IMG/VR virus record: IMGVR_UViG_3300047471_000245
Location: 1 to 27,526 of that record
Length of the DNA: 27,526 nt
Origin: a virus
Direction: 5' to 3' (one strand)
Shown: positions 15,730 to 24,141 of the stretch, one piece after another
Layout of the letters: the number at the start of each line of letters is the position of its first letter
How positions within the stretch are numbered: the first letter of the stretch is position 1
The notes under the pieces: model-generated
The model's input: the letters and a program-made list of their open reading frames with translations, nothing else
What the model was told of the DNA's origin: nothing
Databases searched by the model: none
Made by a program: the position numbers and the translations under genes

Positions 15730-16698
15730 GTGACCGAAGTACAGCCACCGATGGCTTTACAGACCGCAGGTATCCTACACCCTGCACGACTCTTCCGTCG
15801 AGCGTTTGGTGGAATCGTCAGTGCAGGGGTCTCGACCTATACCCCCTCTGGTGACCTGAAGGTTACTGCTGTTGGGGGTACTATGGGTGTGAACATCGCA
15901 TCCGGTGGTGTTTGGGTCACTGGTACGGACATCACTGACCAAGGAAGGTACTTCTGTTACAACGGTGCTACAGTTGTCGTTGTACTCGCTGCTTCAGACC
16001 CGACGAACCCTCGTATCGACCTCATCGTGGCTCATGTCAAGGACGCCACCGAAGGTCAGGCAGGTGATACGTGGGTACTTGAGAGAGTGACTGGTACACC
16101 TTCAGGTTCTCCGGCTCCTCCTGCCAAGCCTGCATCGTCCTACATCCTATGCCAGGTTCGCGTGAACGCAGGTGTCACTTCAGTCGCCAACTCCGACATC
16201 ACTGACAAGCGTGCTATCGTCAGCATTCTCGCTTCCAGTGGTGCTCCTACTACTCGTGTAAACAAGTCAGCAGCACCTCAGAACCTTCCAGACAGCACCG
16301 ATACTGCTATCTCTTGGGATACGGTTGAATACGACTTTACGCCCGCCTTCTATAGTGGTGGCGCATCGTCTCGTCTAACGGTTCCTGTAGGGTATGGTGG
16401 CATCTACGTCGTCTCTACCAATGTATATCTCACTGCCTTCTCAGGTGGCGAGCGTAGGAACATCAAGATTTGGAAGAACGGCATCGGTGGTACTATGATT
16501 GGTGAGAACCAGTTGGCGATGCCTGCCGGTACCTTCAGTGCTACACAGGGAGTCGTCCTACCTCTAACTGAGCACGTTCCGCTCGTAGATAACGACTACA
16601 TCGTCATCTCGGTGTACCAGGACAAAGGATCGACAGGGACCAACATGATCACCAATGCCATCGGACTTACTCACTTGGCGATCGCTAAGGTGGCGTAA
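15730..16698 (+). CDS. Minor tail/upper baseplate-like protein with jelly-roll tip
   Basis: A 322-aa protein in two parts. Residues about 1-165 resemble a module found in actinophage minor tail proteins, with 'SDPTNPRIDLIVAHVKDA' followed by 'TWVLERVTGTPSGSPAPPAK' and 'NSDITDKR'. Residues about 185-322 look like a C1q/TNF-type jelly roll ('RLTVPVGYGGIYVVSTNVYL', 'IKIWKNG', 'VPLVDNDYIVISVYQD'), suiting a trimeric receptor-binding tip. GTG 15730 follows AAGGAGGTAAG. It probably attaches near the tail tip and helps bind host surface sugars or proteins. Assignment is by pattern. Confidence 0.65.
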   Translation: MTEVQPPMALQTAGILHPARLFRRAFGGIVSAGVSTYTPSGDLKVTAVGGTMGVNIASGGVWVTGTDITDQGRYFCYNGATVVVVLAASDPTNPRIDLIVAHVKDATEGQAGDTWVLERVTGTPSGSPAPPAKPASSYILCQVRVNAGVTSVANSDITDKRAIVSILASSGAPTTRVNKSAAPQNLPDSTDTAISWDTVEYDFTPAFYSGGASSRLTVPVGYGGIYVVSTNVYLTAFSGGERRNIKIWKNGIGGTMIGENQLAMPAGTFSATQGVVLPLTEHVPLVDNDYIVISVYQDKGSTGTNMITNAIGLTHLAIAKVA

Positions 16699-19600
16699 GT
16701 GCACGCGTTCAACGATGTAGAGGGGCTTGCTCCCGGTGTTGTACCTACTAAGGACAACACTGGTGGACTTAGCGGTAAGCGCTTCGACCTCGTAGCTGTA
16801 GTAGGTGACGGGACTATCGTTGCAGATAGTTCACGTGCCTCTCACGGCAGCGTTGCCTTGAAGGCTACAGTAACCACATCTGGCAAGGCCTATCCGGAAT
16901 ACATCTTCGACGGTCGGGATGAAATCAAGGCACGGTGTTACTGCTATCTGGATAGTACTCCTGGTGCTCTAGCTATCTTCAACTTCACTGCGGTGAATGG
17001 TTCTACTCTGGGTGATATCTTCATCAGTACCAGTCAACAGCTGAAACTGCAATGGCCTGGTAACATCGGTAACGGTACGACTTTCAAGGTACCGTTGCAT
17101 CGCTGGTTCCGTGTTGAGGTTCGGTGCAAGGTGTCGACAGGTACGCTTGAGGTGCGATTGTTCGCCGGGCCGAAGATCATGTTCTACGGACAGACGTTCG
17201 GTGGCATGGAAGCAGCACTGCTGAACAACGTCGGTTTCGGTACTGGCGACTCTCTCAGTACTCATGCGGTGAGTGACTTGCAGCCTCCGATAGGTGCTTG
17301 TTGGACCTCTATAGCGGTGGCGAGCGATGGGACTGTCTTTCTTTCTGGTGCTACTCAAACGCCGAACACGGTCAGCTTCGCATCTACATACTGGGGGCAG
17401 ACCGTCACGGCATTCGACACTAACATTGACGACACCTACTACATCGACAGTCCTACCTCAAAGGGCGTTTACAAGATCAAAGCCGGTGCTCCCATCTGGC
17501 AGGTCACTGTCGGGTTCATTGACGGTGTAGAGACTGTTGTCGGGAACACTGTGAACAACCTTGCCAACTGGGACATCAATGCCTATGGCGAGTTTCCAGC
17601 ATACCAACTGCTCCAGAAGTCTGGAGGCCAGTGGCGGCTGCAACAGTCTATGATGGCTACTTACTCCCAGCTGAATGCACGTAACGCTAACGGAGCCTAT
17701 GTCTTTCCGTTGGGACTGAACTCTCTTGGACAGTCCTATGCACCTTCACTTGGATGGTCTGAATGTGGGATTCTACCCTTCTCCGGTTGTATCGTCGGTG
17801 CCAACTACTTCATGCGTTCAGACCATAACTCAGGTACAGCCTTTGTAATCGACCCTCGTTCTGCGGGTGGTGGTCCGAAGGTAGTTGCGTACTTCCAACC
17901 GCCTGACTATATCAAGGATACTAGGACTGTCATAAGCGCCACTGTGAATGGTGATGGCACCATCACTTATGTCTTGTCAGCATCGATACCTTCTACCGTC
18001 ATTGCTAGCAAGACTACCGTAGCGGTCGTTGGGTGTACTCCAGCAGGCTACAATATCCCCAAGGTCAAGGTCAAGTCGATTACGTCGACGGCTGGAGGTG
18101 CTCGTACTCAGGCTGCATACACCACAGTGGCTGTGAGTGATGGTACACCTCCTGGTGGGGCTGGTCAAGCATGGACTTGGACCGATAACGCTGAAGGTCC
18201 TGTTGATGGTGTATCAGCTTCTGTAGGTGGAACCATTTCATCAGTCTTCCCGGCCGGTGCGTTCACAGAGTGCCTGAAGTGTACTGGATTTGGGTTCGCG
18301 ATTCCACCGAATGCTACCATTACAGGTATCACTGCAACTTGTACTCGAAACAGTGGGCCCGTTGGTGGCATCAAGGACAACCACGTGTGGCTAGTCAAGG
18401 CAGGAGTCGTCAACACTGCTGGAACCGACCAATCAACCAATGCCAACTGGAGTTCGGGTGGACTCGGAGTAGACTTTACGCTTCCGGTCGCTAGCACTTC
18501 TGACTTGTGGGGTACTACGCTCACACCTGCTGACGTAAACGATCCCGGGTTCGGTGTTGCATGGCGTGCTAAGAACACTGCCGTTAGTGCGTCATCTGCA
18601 TACATCGACGCTGTAAGCATTACTGTCTACTACACAGTTCCTTCTGACCCTAACAACTCGGTCACAGTTGTGTGGCCTGATCCTGGCTCTGGACTGACAG
18701 TTGGGGGCACAATGAACTTCCTGTACCAGCTTAGTCCGCTGGGTGTTGATGTATGGGGAACTTCAACTACGGATGAGTACTTCTGTGTCAGGTATGACAC
18801 CTTCGGCTATGACGGGGCAGGTGCAAGACCGTTCGCGTCGCAGATCTTCAAGTACAACAGTGTGACCAAGACACTTACGGCAGCGACACCCGTGTTCTTT
18901 GTAATCAATGGCGGTATTGGTGCAAACTCAGGTGGCGGCTTCACTGACAATGGAGACTTCATCCAACCCTGCCTTACGTCTGGGAACCAGCAGGATGTGG
19001 CTTACTTTGGCAGGACAGGAGGTGCTTGGCCAGCACTTGCAGGAGCAGACTTCGTTTCATGCACACCTGACACTCTTATCCATACGGGACTTGGACTTGG
19101 TTCAAGCGGTAGACCTCAATGGGACTCCGTCACGAAATGTATGTTCATTCCGACTTCGAACTACGTTACCTTTGTGGCTGTCAGTGGCACTGGACCTAGC
19201 GCAGTTGTTACATGGGATACGACCAAGAAGGTCTGGAACCCTTATGGTTCCTATTTCCCTGGAGTGGATAATGCTACCTTGCAGCTGGGCCTTCCTTGGT
19301 TCGATCCTACTTCTCGTCGTTACTGGGTACCGATTCAGGCTACTGTGAACGGTACGACCGATGCTCTATATGGTGCGGAACTTTATCAGCTACATAACTG
19401 GTTCGCTTCCTTTGAAGCTGACGAAATACTTGGACCTGTACCTACAGAAATGAGAGGTGCACTGCTAGCTCGTACAGCTGACAAGATTACCTATGACGAT
19501 GTGGCTATCAACACGGGGATTTCAGGTCCTGGATGGACAAGCCCAGTTTCGAAGGTTGACTTCGGTCTTACCAACTCCAATACTGGTATCGGCACGCTGT

Positions 19601-19965
19601 TCTTCGACGAAATGGGAATAAGCGACGGCCCGTGGATCGGCCCAGGAGGACGGACCCTAAAGAGGGTCGGTGCTCTTAGTGGTGGGTTCAATGTAAGTCA
19701 ACCCTTCCACTGCTTTGTGGAGCTCGTTCAGAAGTACACTTCAGACACAGTCGTCTTCTTGGACGATGACAACCCGTTGATTAGCACTCCTGACAACGTA
19801 GTCGTACCTGCTGGGTCCACAGTGGCAAACTTCGATTGTACCGGACTTGAAACTGACTTCAAGCACTCTAGGTCCTTTACAATCACAGCCTTTCTTACAC
19901 CTTCAGCATCTCGGACAGTTCGAGGGACGTACCTGAAGCCCTTGGAGGTAGTTCCACTTGCCTGA
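16699..19965 (+). CDS. Large tail fibre/receptor-binding protein, 1088 aa
   Basis: A 1088-aa beta-rich protein starting directly after the previous stop. Residues about 1-190 look like a concanavalin/LamG-type lectin domain ('HRWFRVEVRCKVSTGTLEVR'). Residues about 200-480 contain propeller-like repeats ('TSIAVASDGTVFLSG', 'STSKGVYKIKAG'-type strands). A jelly-roll-like module near 490-650 contains 'FGFAIPPNATITGITATCTR' and 'DLWGTTLTPADVND', a combination I associate with many phage and bacterial surface proteins. A second propeller-like part follows, then 'LFFDEMGISDGPWIGP' near 965, a typical lectin-domain ending. It probably binds host surface polysaccharide. No catalytic motif was recognised. 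Confidence 0.7.
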   Translation: MHAFNDVEGLAPGVVPTKDNTGGLSGKRFDLVAVVGDGTIVADSSRASHGSVALKATVTTSGKAYPEYIFDGRDEIKARCYCYLDSTPGALAIFNFTAVNGSTLGDIFISTSQQLKLQWPGNIGNGTTFKVPLHRWFRVEVRCKVSTGTLEVRLFAGPKIMFYGQTFGGMEAALLNNVGFGTGDSLSTHAVSDLQPPIGACWTSIAVASDGTVFLSGATQTPNTVSFASTYWGQTVTAFDTNIDDTYYIDSPTSKGVYKIKAGAPIWQVTVGFIDGVETVVGNTVNNLANWDINAYGEFPAYQLLQKSGGQWRLQQSMMATYSQLNARNANGAYVFPLGLNSLGQSYAPSLGWSECGILPFSGCIVGANYFMRSDHNSGTAFVIDPRSAGGGPKVVAYFQPPDYIKDTRTVISATVNGDGTITYVLSASIPSTVIASKTTVAVVGCTPAGYNIPKVKVKSITSTAGGARTQAAYTTVAVSDGTPPGGAGQAWTWTDNAEGPVDGVSASVGGTISSVFPAGAFTECLKCTGFGFAIPPNATITGITATCTRNSGPVGGIKDNHVWLVKAGVVNTAGTDQSTNANWSSGGLGVDFTLPVASTSDLWGTTLTPADVNDPGFGVAWRAKNTAVSASSAYIDAVSITVYYTVPSDPNNSVTVVWPDPGSGLTVGGTMNFLYQLSPLGVDVWGTSTTDEYFCVRYDTFGYDGAGARPFASQIFKYNSVTKTLTAATPVFFVINGGIGANSGGGFTDNGDFIQPCLTSGNQQDVAYFGRTGGAWPALAGADFVSCTPDTLIHTGLGLGSSGRPQWDSVTKCMFIPTSNYVTFVAVSGTGPSAVVTWDTTKKVWNPYGSYFPGVDNATLQLGLPWFDPTSRRYWVPIQATVNGTTDALYGAELYQLHNWFASFEADEILGPVPTEMRGALLARTADKITYDDVAINTGISGPGWTSPVSKVDFGLTNSNTGIGTLFFDEMGISDGPWIGPGGRTLKRVGALSGGFNVSQPFHCFVELVQKYTSDTVVFLDDDNPLISTPDNVVVPAGSTVANFDCTGLETDFKHSRSFTITAFLTPSASRTVRGTYLKPLEVVPLA

Positions 19966-20977
19966 CACCTATCAAGTGATTGTCGCCGACATTGATGGCA
20001 CGCCCATTGAGGAAATAGGCGCTACCAACCTCCTCTACAGTTACGTCTTGAACGGTCCTGGCTCTTGCAGTTTCGTTCTGCCACTACGGGACACCAAGTC
20101 GACTCGAGCTAACCTTGAACCTGGTGCACGTACTGTTCTGGTCAAGCGGAACCAGACCCTAGTATGGGCAGGGCCCCTGTGGAGTTTGCAAGCTACTATG
20201 GACGGCGTTCAGGTCTCTGCTGCGGGTTGGTTTGATCTCCTAAGGCACCGAATCATCAACTGGACACAGGACTACGTCTCTTGGGATCAGGTCGACCTTG
20301 CATGGGATCTTATCTCACAGACACAGGCACAGCAGTATGGTGGTATCGGTATCGCTCGTGGTACTGCGCCAACTAGTCATGTTCTTCGTACGATCCACTA
20401 TGGTGCTGAAGAGTGTAAGGTTCTGGGCGATGCCATCGACGAACTCGCTACCATGAGTAACGGGTTCGACTACGAGATCCAACCAGACTTGACTTGGATG
20501 ACTTACTACCCATCTAAGGGCCTTGACAAGGGGATCACGTTTGAGTTCGGAAAGAACATCAGTGGCATCGCCTGGACGCTGGATGCCAGTGCGATGGTCA
20601 ATCAACTGACTGGTATCGGTAGTGGCTCTGGTCCAAACACACTCAAGTCGGTCGCATCTGATGCTGTACTAGAGAATGCTTACGGACTACTTCAAGGGTC
20701 GATGACCTTCTCGGACATTACACAACAGGGTATCTTGGACACAAGGACGTTTGAAGCACTGCGCCTTGTCAAGGTCGTCCGTTCACAACCACAACTACAG
20801 GTGTACACGAATGATCCTCCATTCGGTTCTTACGGCATTGGGGATATTGTTCAGATCAATGCTCAGGACGGGTTCTTCAACCTTGCGGAGAAGAAGCGTA
20901 TCATCAGCATCGTGGTTGCAGTGTCCAACGAGGGTGTTGACAATGTCGGCCTCGAGTTCGCGGAGCCACTACCATGA
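19958..20977 (+). CDS. Tail hub protein, ReqiPepy6 Gp37-like
   Basis: A 339-aa protein of the Gp37-like tail family, whose fold is related to the gp27/gp44-type hubs that plug the tail tip. 'TYQVIVADIDGTPIEEIGAT' at the N-terminus, 'LVWAGPLWSLQATMDG', 'LLRHRIINWTQDYVSWDQVD', and 'AMVNQLTGIGSGSG' are characteristic of this group. TTG 19958 overlaps the fibre stop and has GGAGG ten bases upstream; no better start is visible. It is unusual that two fibre genes lie between it and the Dit-like gene. Confidence 0.8.
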   Translation: MPDTYQVIVADIDGTPIEEIGATNLLYSYVLNGPGSCSFVLPLRDTKSTRANLEPGARTVLVKRNQTLVWAGPLWSLQATMDGVQVSAAGWFDLLRHRIINWTQDYVSWDQVDLAWDLISQTQAQQYGGIGIARGTAPTSHVLRTIHYGAEECKVLGDAIDELATMSNGFDYEIQPDLTWMTYYPSKGLDKGITFEFGKNISGIAWTLDASAMVNQLTGIGSGSGPNTLKSVASDAVLENAYGLLQGSMTFSDITQQGILDTRTFEALRLVKVVRSQPQLQVYTNDPPFGSYGIGDIVQINAQDGFFNLAEKKRIISIVVAVSNEGVDNVGLEFAEPLP

Positions 20978-21246
20978 GCGGGTCCATTCAATCGAAACAT
21001 GACGTCGTTGCAGTACTCAGGGACTTAGGGAAACGTCTCTACAAACTGGAGCACACAGCTGTCAAGGGTACACCTATCATTCCTATCTTCAGCGGTGCAG
21101 GGAAGACTCGAGTCATTGATGCTGACTTTCCAGCCAGGACTCCTATCGACGGTATGATGGCTGTAGCTGTCAACACTTCTACTGGTGCTACCTACTTGTG
21201 TATAAGAGCCGGATCGACACCGTGGTTTGGTGTCCAGATTACGTAA
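20974..21246 (+). CDS. Small tail-tip-associated protein, unknown
   Basis: A 90-aa protein in an ATGA overlap with the hub gene. A short N-terminal helix ('VVAVLRDLGKRLYKLEHTA') may be an attachment coiled coil, and the remainder is beta-rich ('PIDGMMAVAVNTSTGATYLC', 'WFGVQIT'). Placement after the hub suggests a minor tail component. GGAG is eight bases before the ATG. I cannot name a family with confidence. Confidence 0.6.
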   Translation: MSGSIQSKHDVVAVLRDLGKRLYKLEHTAVKGTPIIPIFSGAGKTRVIDADFPARTPIDGMMAVAVNTSTGATYLCIRAGSTPWFGVQIT

Positions 21247-21260
21247 CGGAAGGAGGGTAA

Positions 21261-21950
21261 GTGGCACACACAGGTGCATCGTTCTGTAACAACCGTGAGA
21301 AGGACCTGCTGAACCTGGGACTGCGTGGAACCGCGTTCGCAGCGCCTGCAGGACTCTTCTGCGGCTTGTTCGGAGCGAACATGTGGGTGACCGGTGTGGC
21401 GGCTCTGGGCACGTCAGCGATCGCAGTCGGAACGTTCGTGCTGCCGTCGTTGGCCAACCAGAACGGACACATCTACCGCGCACAATCTGTCACGGGTACT
21501 CACACGACTGGTGCTGCAGAACCGAACTGGGCAGCGACTGTTACTCCTGGTGCGACCGTGACCGACAACGCAGGCGCGAACCAGATCGTCTGGGAAGAGG
21601 CAACCATGTACCTCGACGCGGCGGCTGACGCTGCCGCATTCCCGTCTGAGTTCGCAGTCGCTGCTCCGCAGAACGCGACTTCATACGCTCGTATCTCAGT
21701 CGGACTGACCAACTTCCCGGTTGCCGCGGCGATCGGTGGTACCACGACAGGCTCACAGTCGCAGAACGGCACAGCGATTGCGCTCGCGGCTGCTGGCTCG
21801 AACTGGATCCCTGCTTGCGGTTGGTTCCTCAACGACTCCGTGACACTGGGCAAGCACTGGTGGTATGCGTTCTTCACTTCCTACCTTCAGGTCGGCTCTG
21901 GTCAGCAGGCGCAGTTCAACATCAACGGCATGACCGTCATCGTCGACTAG
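21261..21950 (+). CDS. Tail fibre protein with inserted sugar-binding-like module
   Basis: A 229-aa beta-rich protein resembling small phage tail fibre proteins, whose common ending of strands is matched by 'ACGWFLNDSVTLGKHWWYAF' and 'VGSGQQAQFNINGMTVIVD'. Within residues about 67-115, 'EPNWAATVTPGATVTD' and 'QIVWEEA' resemble a short motif ('P.W....G.TVTDG.V.W') that recurs in phage adhesins and is often taken as a carbohydrate-binding module. The GTG start follows GGAAGGAGGG. The role would be surface attachment. Confidence 0.6.
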   Translation: MAHTGASFCNNREKDLLNLGLRGTAFAAPAGLFCGLFGANMWVTGVAALGTSAIAVGTFVLPSLANQNGHIYRAQSVTGTHTTGAAEPNWAATVTPGATVTDNAGANQIVWEEATMYLDAAADAAAFPSEFAVAAPQNATSYARISVGLTNFPVAAAIGGTTTGSQSQNGTAIALAAAGSNWIPACGWFLNDSVTLGKHWWYAFFTSYLQVGSGQQAQFNINGMTVIVD

Positions 21951-21960
21951 GAGGATCTGG

Positions 21961-23685
21961 TTGGCGTCACCCTGGTCTCAAGTTCAAGCACCTGCGTTCG
22001 TTTCGACAACGGGCACAGGTGTGGTTGCCCAGTCATGGTCCGTTGCGACTACGGCTGGTAACCTTCTCGTGGCTTGGGTGTTCTGGAACGAGTCTGGTAC
22101 ACAACATACATGTACAGCTCCTAGTGGATGGACTGTTGGACCAACGATCAACCTTGCTAGCAACTGCGCCGTAACTATCTGCTATATCCTCTCGTCAGCA
22201 TCTCGTTCAGGATCTCAGTCGTTTGCACTGAATACCGGTACACGTGACATGGCCCTCCAGCTTGCGGAGTATTCAACATCAACCGGTCAAGGTGCCCTAA
22301 GTCTTGAGGGGATCGGTAGCCTTGGTGCGCTCTTCATTGCCTCTACTGCTACCGGTACTGCTGCAGACACAACTCTCTCGCCGAATGCAACAACTGATAC
22401 CGACGACCTAATCATTGGTGCAGTCACGAACGTCAACGTAGCAACCGATTCAGCACAGACGTACGCACCTACGGGAACGGGCTCAGTTGTTGGAAGTGGC
22501 ACATCCGGTAATGCGACAGCAACTAGCAAGGTAACTGGATACGCATACCAACTTCTAGCAACTGCGACTGGGGGTGTTAGACTCACTGCAACGCTAAACA
22601 CGGCAAGAGCGTGGGCGGCGATTGCTGTTGCGTTCAAACCGTCACGGGTTCTGGCCATTAGTGGCACGATGACCACAGTATCAAGCGCTTCGGGCAATAG
22701 TGCGCCAGTGGCTAACGGTGTTGCAACAGCTGCTGTAGTCGGTACATCTAACCCAGTACTCGTACCTCCAGTCGTCACTGCAGTCAGTGTATCGGCTGCT
22801 TCCGGCTCAGGAACGCTTGTCGCTTCAGGCTCAATGGTCGGAGTTGCAGTTGCATCAGGCCAAGCCGCTCACGTCGCGTCAGGTTCAATGGTATCTGTCA
22901 ACTCGATGTTCTCCAACATCGTCACGGCTTTCGGCAACGCGGTTAGCGTGTCAATCCTATCCGGTACAGGTATCCATACTGTACAAGGCACTGCAACTAC
23001 TGTCTCACTGATGACAGGCACACCTGTACTCGTGGGTACTGCTCTTGCAGCGGCTGTTGCTGTAATGTCAGGAACGAGTACTCTTGTCGCATCTGGCTCA
23101 ATGACTTCGGTCGACGTGCTTAGTGGATCTGCGTCCATCATCGGTGGACCGATCACCGCTATCGGACTTGCCATCACCGTGTCACTCATGTCAGGTAACC
23201 CAGTACTTATCTCCAGTGGAACATTAGTGTCAGTCTCATCTGTCGTATCGACGCCTTCGATCGTCGCACAGGGTCTTGCCACTTCAGTCGACACAATGAC
23301 TGGCACAGGTGTTCATGCAGTAGCTGGGACAATGACAACTGTCAGCACGTCTACATCGCTACCCAAGTTAGGTGCAATCGGAACTTCGATCGCCGTCAAC
23401 TTGCTAAGTGGTACACCCCCACGCATCAACCTTCTATCCGAACGCATCGTTTCCGTTTCGGTACTGTCAGGTACTGGTATTGCCTACATTTCTACACAAC
23501 CGCCTATGGACGCTGCACTATCAGACAAGGCCCTGTGGAGGTGTGTAACCTCCGATAGCCCGGTATACATAGTTACACTGTCTGACGGTCGAGTGTACAT
23601 CGCAACAGCAGCGGATGCAGCTCTCTTCGGTGCAAAGGCATCGGACAGCCGACAAGAGACGGCGGGGGTGAGTGACGTTGGCTAA
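21961..23685 (+). CDS. Minor tail protein with 15-copy 18-residue repeat
   Basis: A 574-aa protein from a TTG start six bases after AGGAGG. Residues about 1-230 form a beta-sandwich pattern frequent in phage minor tail proteins ('VATTAGNLLVAWVFWNESGT', ending 'ARAWAAIAVAFKP'). Residues about 231-513 consist of roughly 15 imperfect repeats of 17-23 residues with consensus G-[ST]-x3-V-x3-[ST]-G-x3-V-x2. Regular Val/Thr/Ser alternation suggests a beta-solenoid or stacked fibre shaft. The last 60 residues are a separate small domain with 'SPVYIVTLSDGRVYIAT'. It is probably a surface-exposed adhesin or spacer. No enzymatic motif is visible. Confidence 0.68.
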   Translation: MASPWSQVQAPAFVSTTGTGVVAQSWSVATTAGNLLVAWVFWNESGTQHTCTAPSGWTVGPTINLASNCAVTICYILSSASRSGSQSFALNTGTRDMALQLAEYSTSTGQGALSLEGIGSLGALFIASTATGTAADTTLSPNATTDTDDLIIGAVTNVNVATDSAQTYAPTGTGSVVGSGTSGNATATSKVTGYAYQLLATATGGVRLTATLNTARAWAAIAVAFKPSRVLAISGTMTTVSSASGNSAPVANGVATAAVVGTSNPVLVPPVVTAVSVSAASGSGTLVASGSMVGVAVASGQAAHVASGSMVSVNSMFSNIVTAFGNAVSVSILSGTGIHTVQGTATTVSLMTGTPVLVGTALAAAVAVMSGTSTLVASGSMTSVDVLSGSASIIGGPITAIGLAITVSLMSGNPVLISSGTLVSVSSVVSTPSIVAQGLATSVDTMTGTGVHAVAGTMTTVSTSTSLPKLGAIGTSIAVNLLSGTPPRINLLSERIVSVSVLSGTGIAYISTQPPMDAALSDKALWRCVTSDSPVYIVTLSDGRVYIATAADAALFGAKASDSRQETAGVSDVG

Positions 23686-23965
23686 CAGATACGCAATCAA
23701 CACCAGGATCCGCCTCTCCTCAGTGTTCACCGATGCACTGGGCGCGTTCGCGGATCCGACGGTAGTGATCTTCAAGACGAAGGATCCTACCGGGTCAATC
23801 ACTACTATCTCCGGTGGAAACGTCATCAAGGACTCGACAGGCAAGTACCACACCGACGTCACACCTGCACTACAGGGTGACTGGTTCTACTACGGGAACG
23901 GAACCGGCGCTGTTATCGCTTCTGACGAGAACACCTTCATCATCAAGGAGTCGGAGTTCTTCTAG
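23678..23965 (+). CDS. Small tail-associated protein, BppU-like
   Basis: A 95-aa beta-rich protein with 'RIRLSSVFTDALGAFADPTV', 'VVIFKTKDPTGSIT' and 'DSTGKYHTDVTPALQGDWFY', resembling the short Ig-like domain of baseplate-associated proteins in which 'D.....G.Y..d.....G.w.y' is typical. TTG 23678 is preferred since GGGGGTG ends about eight bases upstream; GTG 23672 would add two residues but sits too near the ribosome site. It overlaps the previous gene by eight bases. It is the last clear rightward gene. Function is inferred. Confidence 0.62.
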   Translation: MANRYAINTRIRLSSVFTDALGAFADPTVVIFKTKDPTGSITTISGGNVIKDSTGKYHTDVTPALQGDWFYYGNGTGAVIASDENTFIIKESEFF

Positions 23966-23982
23966 TTCGACTCCTGCTCATC

Positions 23983-24072
23983 ATGCTCCTCATTGCAGTG
24001 ATCGGACTGTTGCTCTTTGGGTTACTCCTGCTGCCCTTGTGGCTGATTGTCATGGGGATCTTGGGCAGATAG
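23983..24072 (+). CDS. Possible 29-aa single-helix membrane peptide
   Basis: An ATG 17 bases after the previous stop opens a 29-residue sequence that is almost entirely Leu/Ile/Val/Gly/Phe and ends 'MGILGR'. It would form one transmembrane helix. There is no clear ribosome binding site, so expression would depend on coupling to the preceding gene. Small hydrophobic peptides at the end of late operons can be accessory lysis proteins, but this is unproven. Confidence 0.35.
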   Translation: MLLIAVIGLLLFGLLLLPLWLIVMGILGR

Positions 24073-24075
24073 AGT

Positions 24076-24131
24076 GTCAGAAGGCCCGGTGCCTCCTTAC
24101 TCCCCTCAGGAGGTGGACCGGGCCTTCTGAC
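24076..24131. terminator. Inverted repeat between convergent transcripts
   Basis: A perfect 15-bp stem (24076-24090 with 24117-24131, starting GTCAGAAGGCCCGGT) encloses an inner CCTCC/GGAGG stem. It sits right after the last rightward gene and just before the stop of the converging leftward gene, the expected place for a bidirectional terminator. There is no clear T-tract on either side, so it may act with a host factor or as an mRNA-stabilising hairpin. Confidence 0.7.
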
Positions 24132-24141
24132 TGCCTATGGC

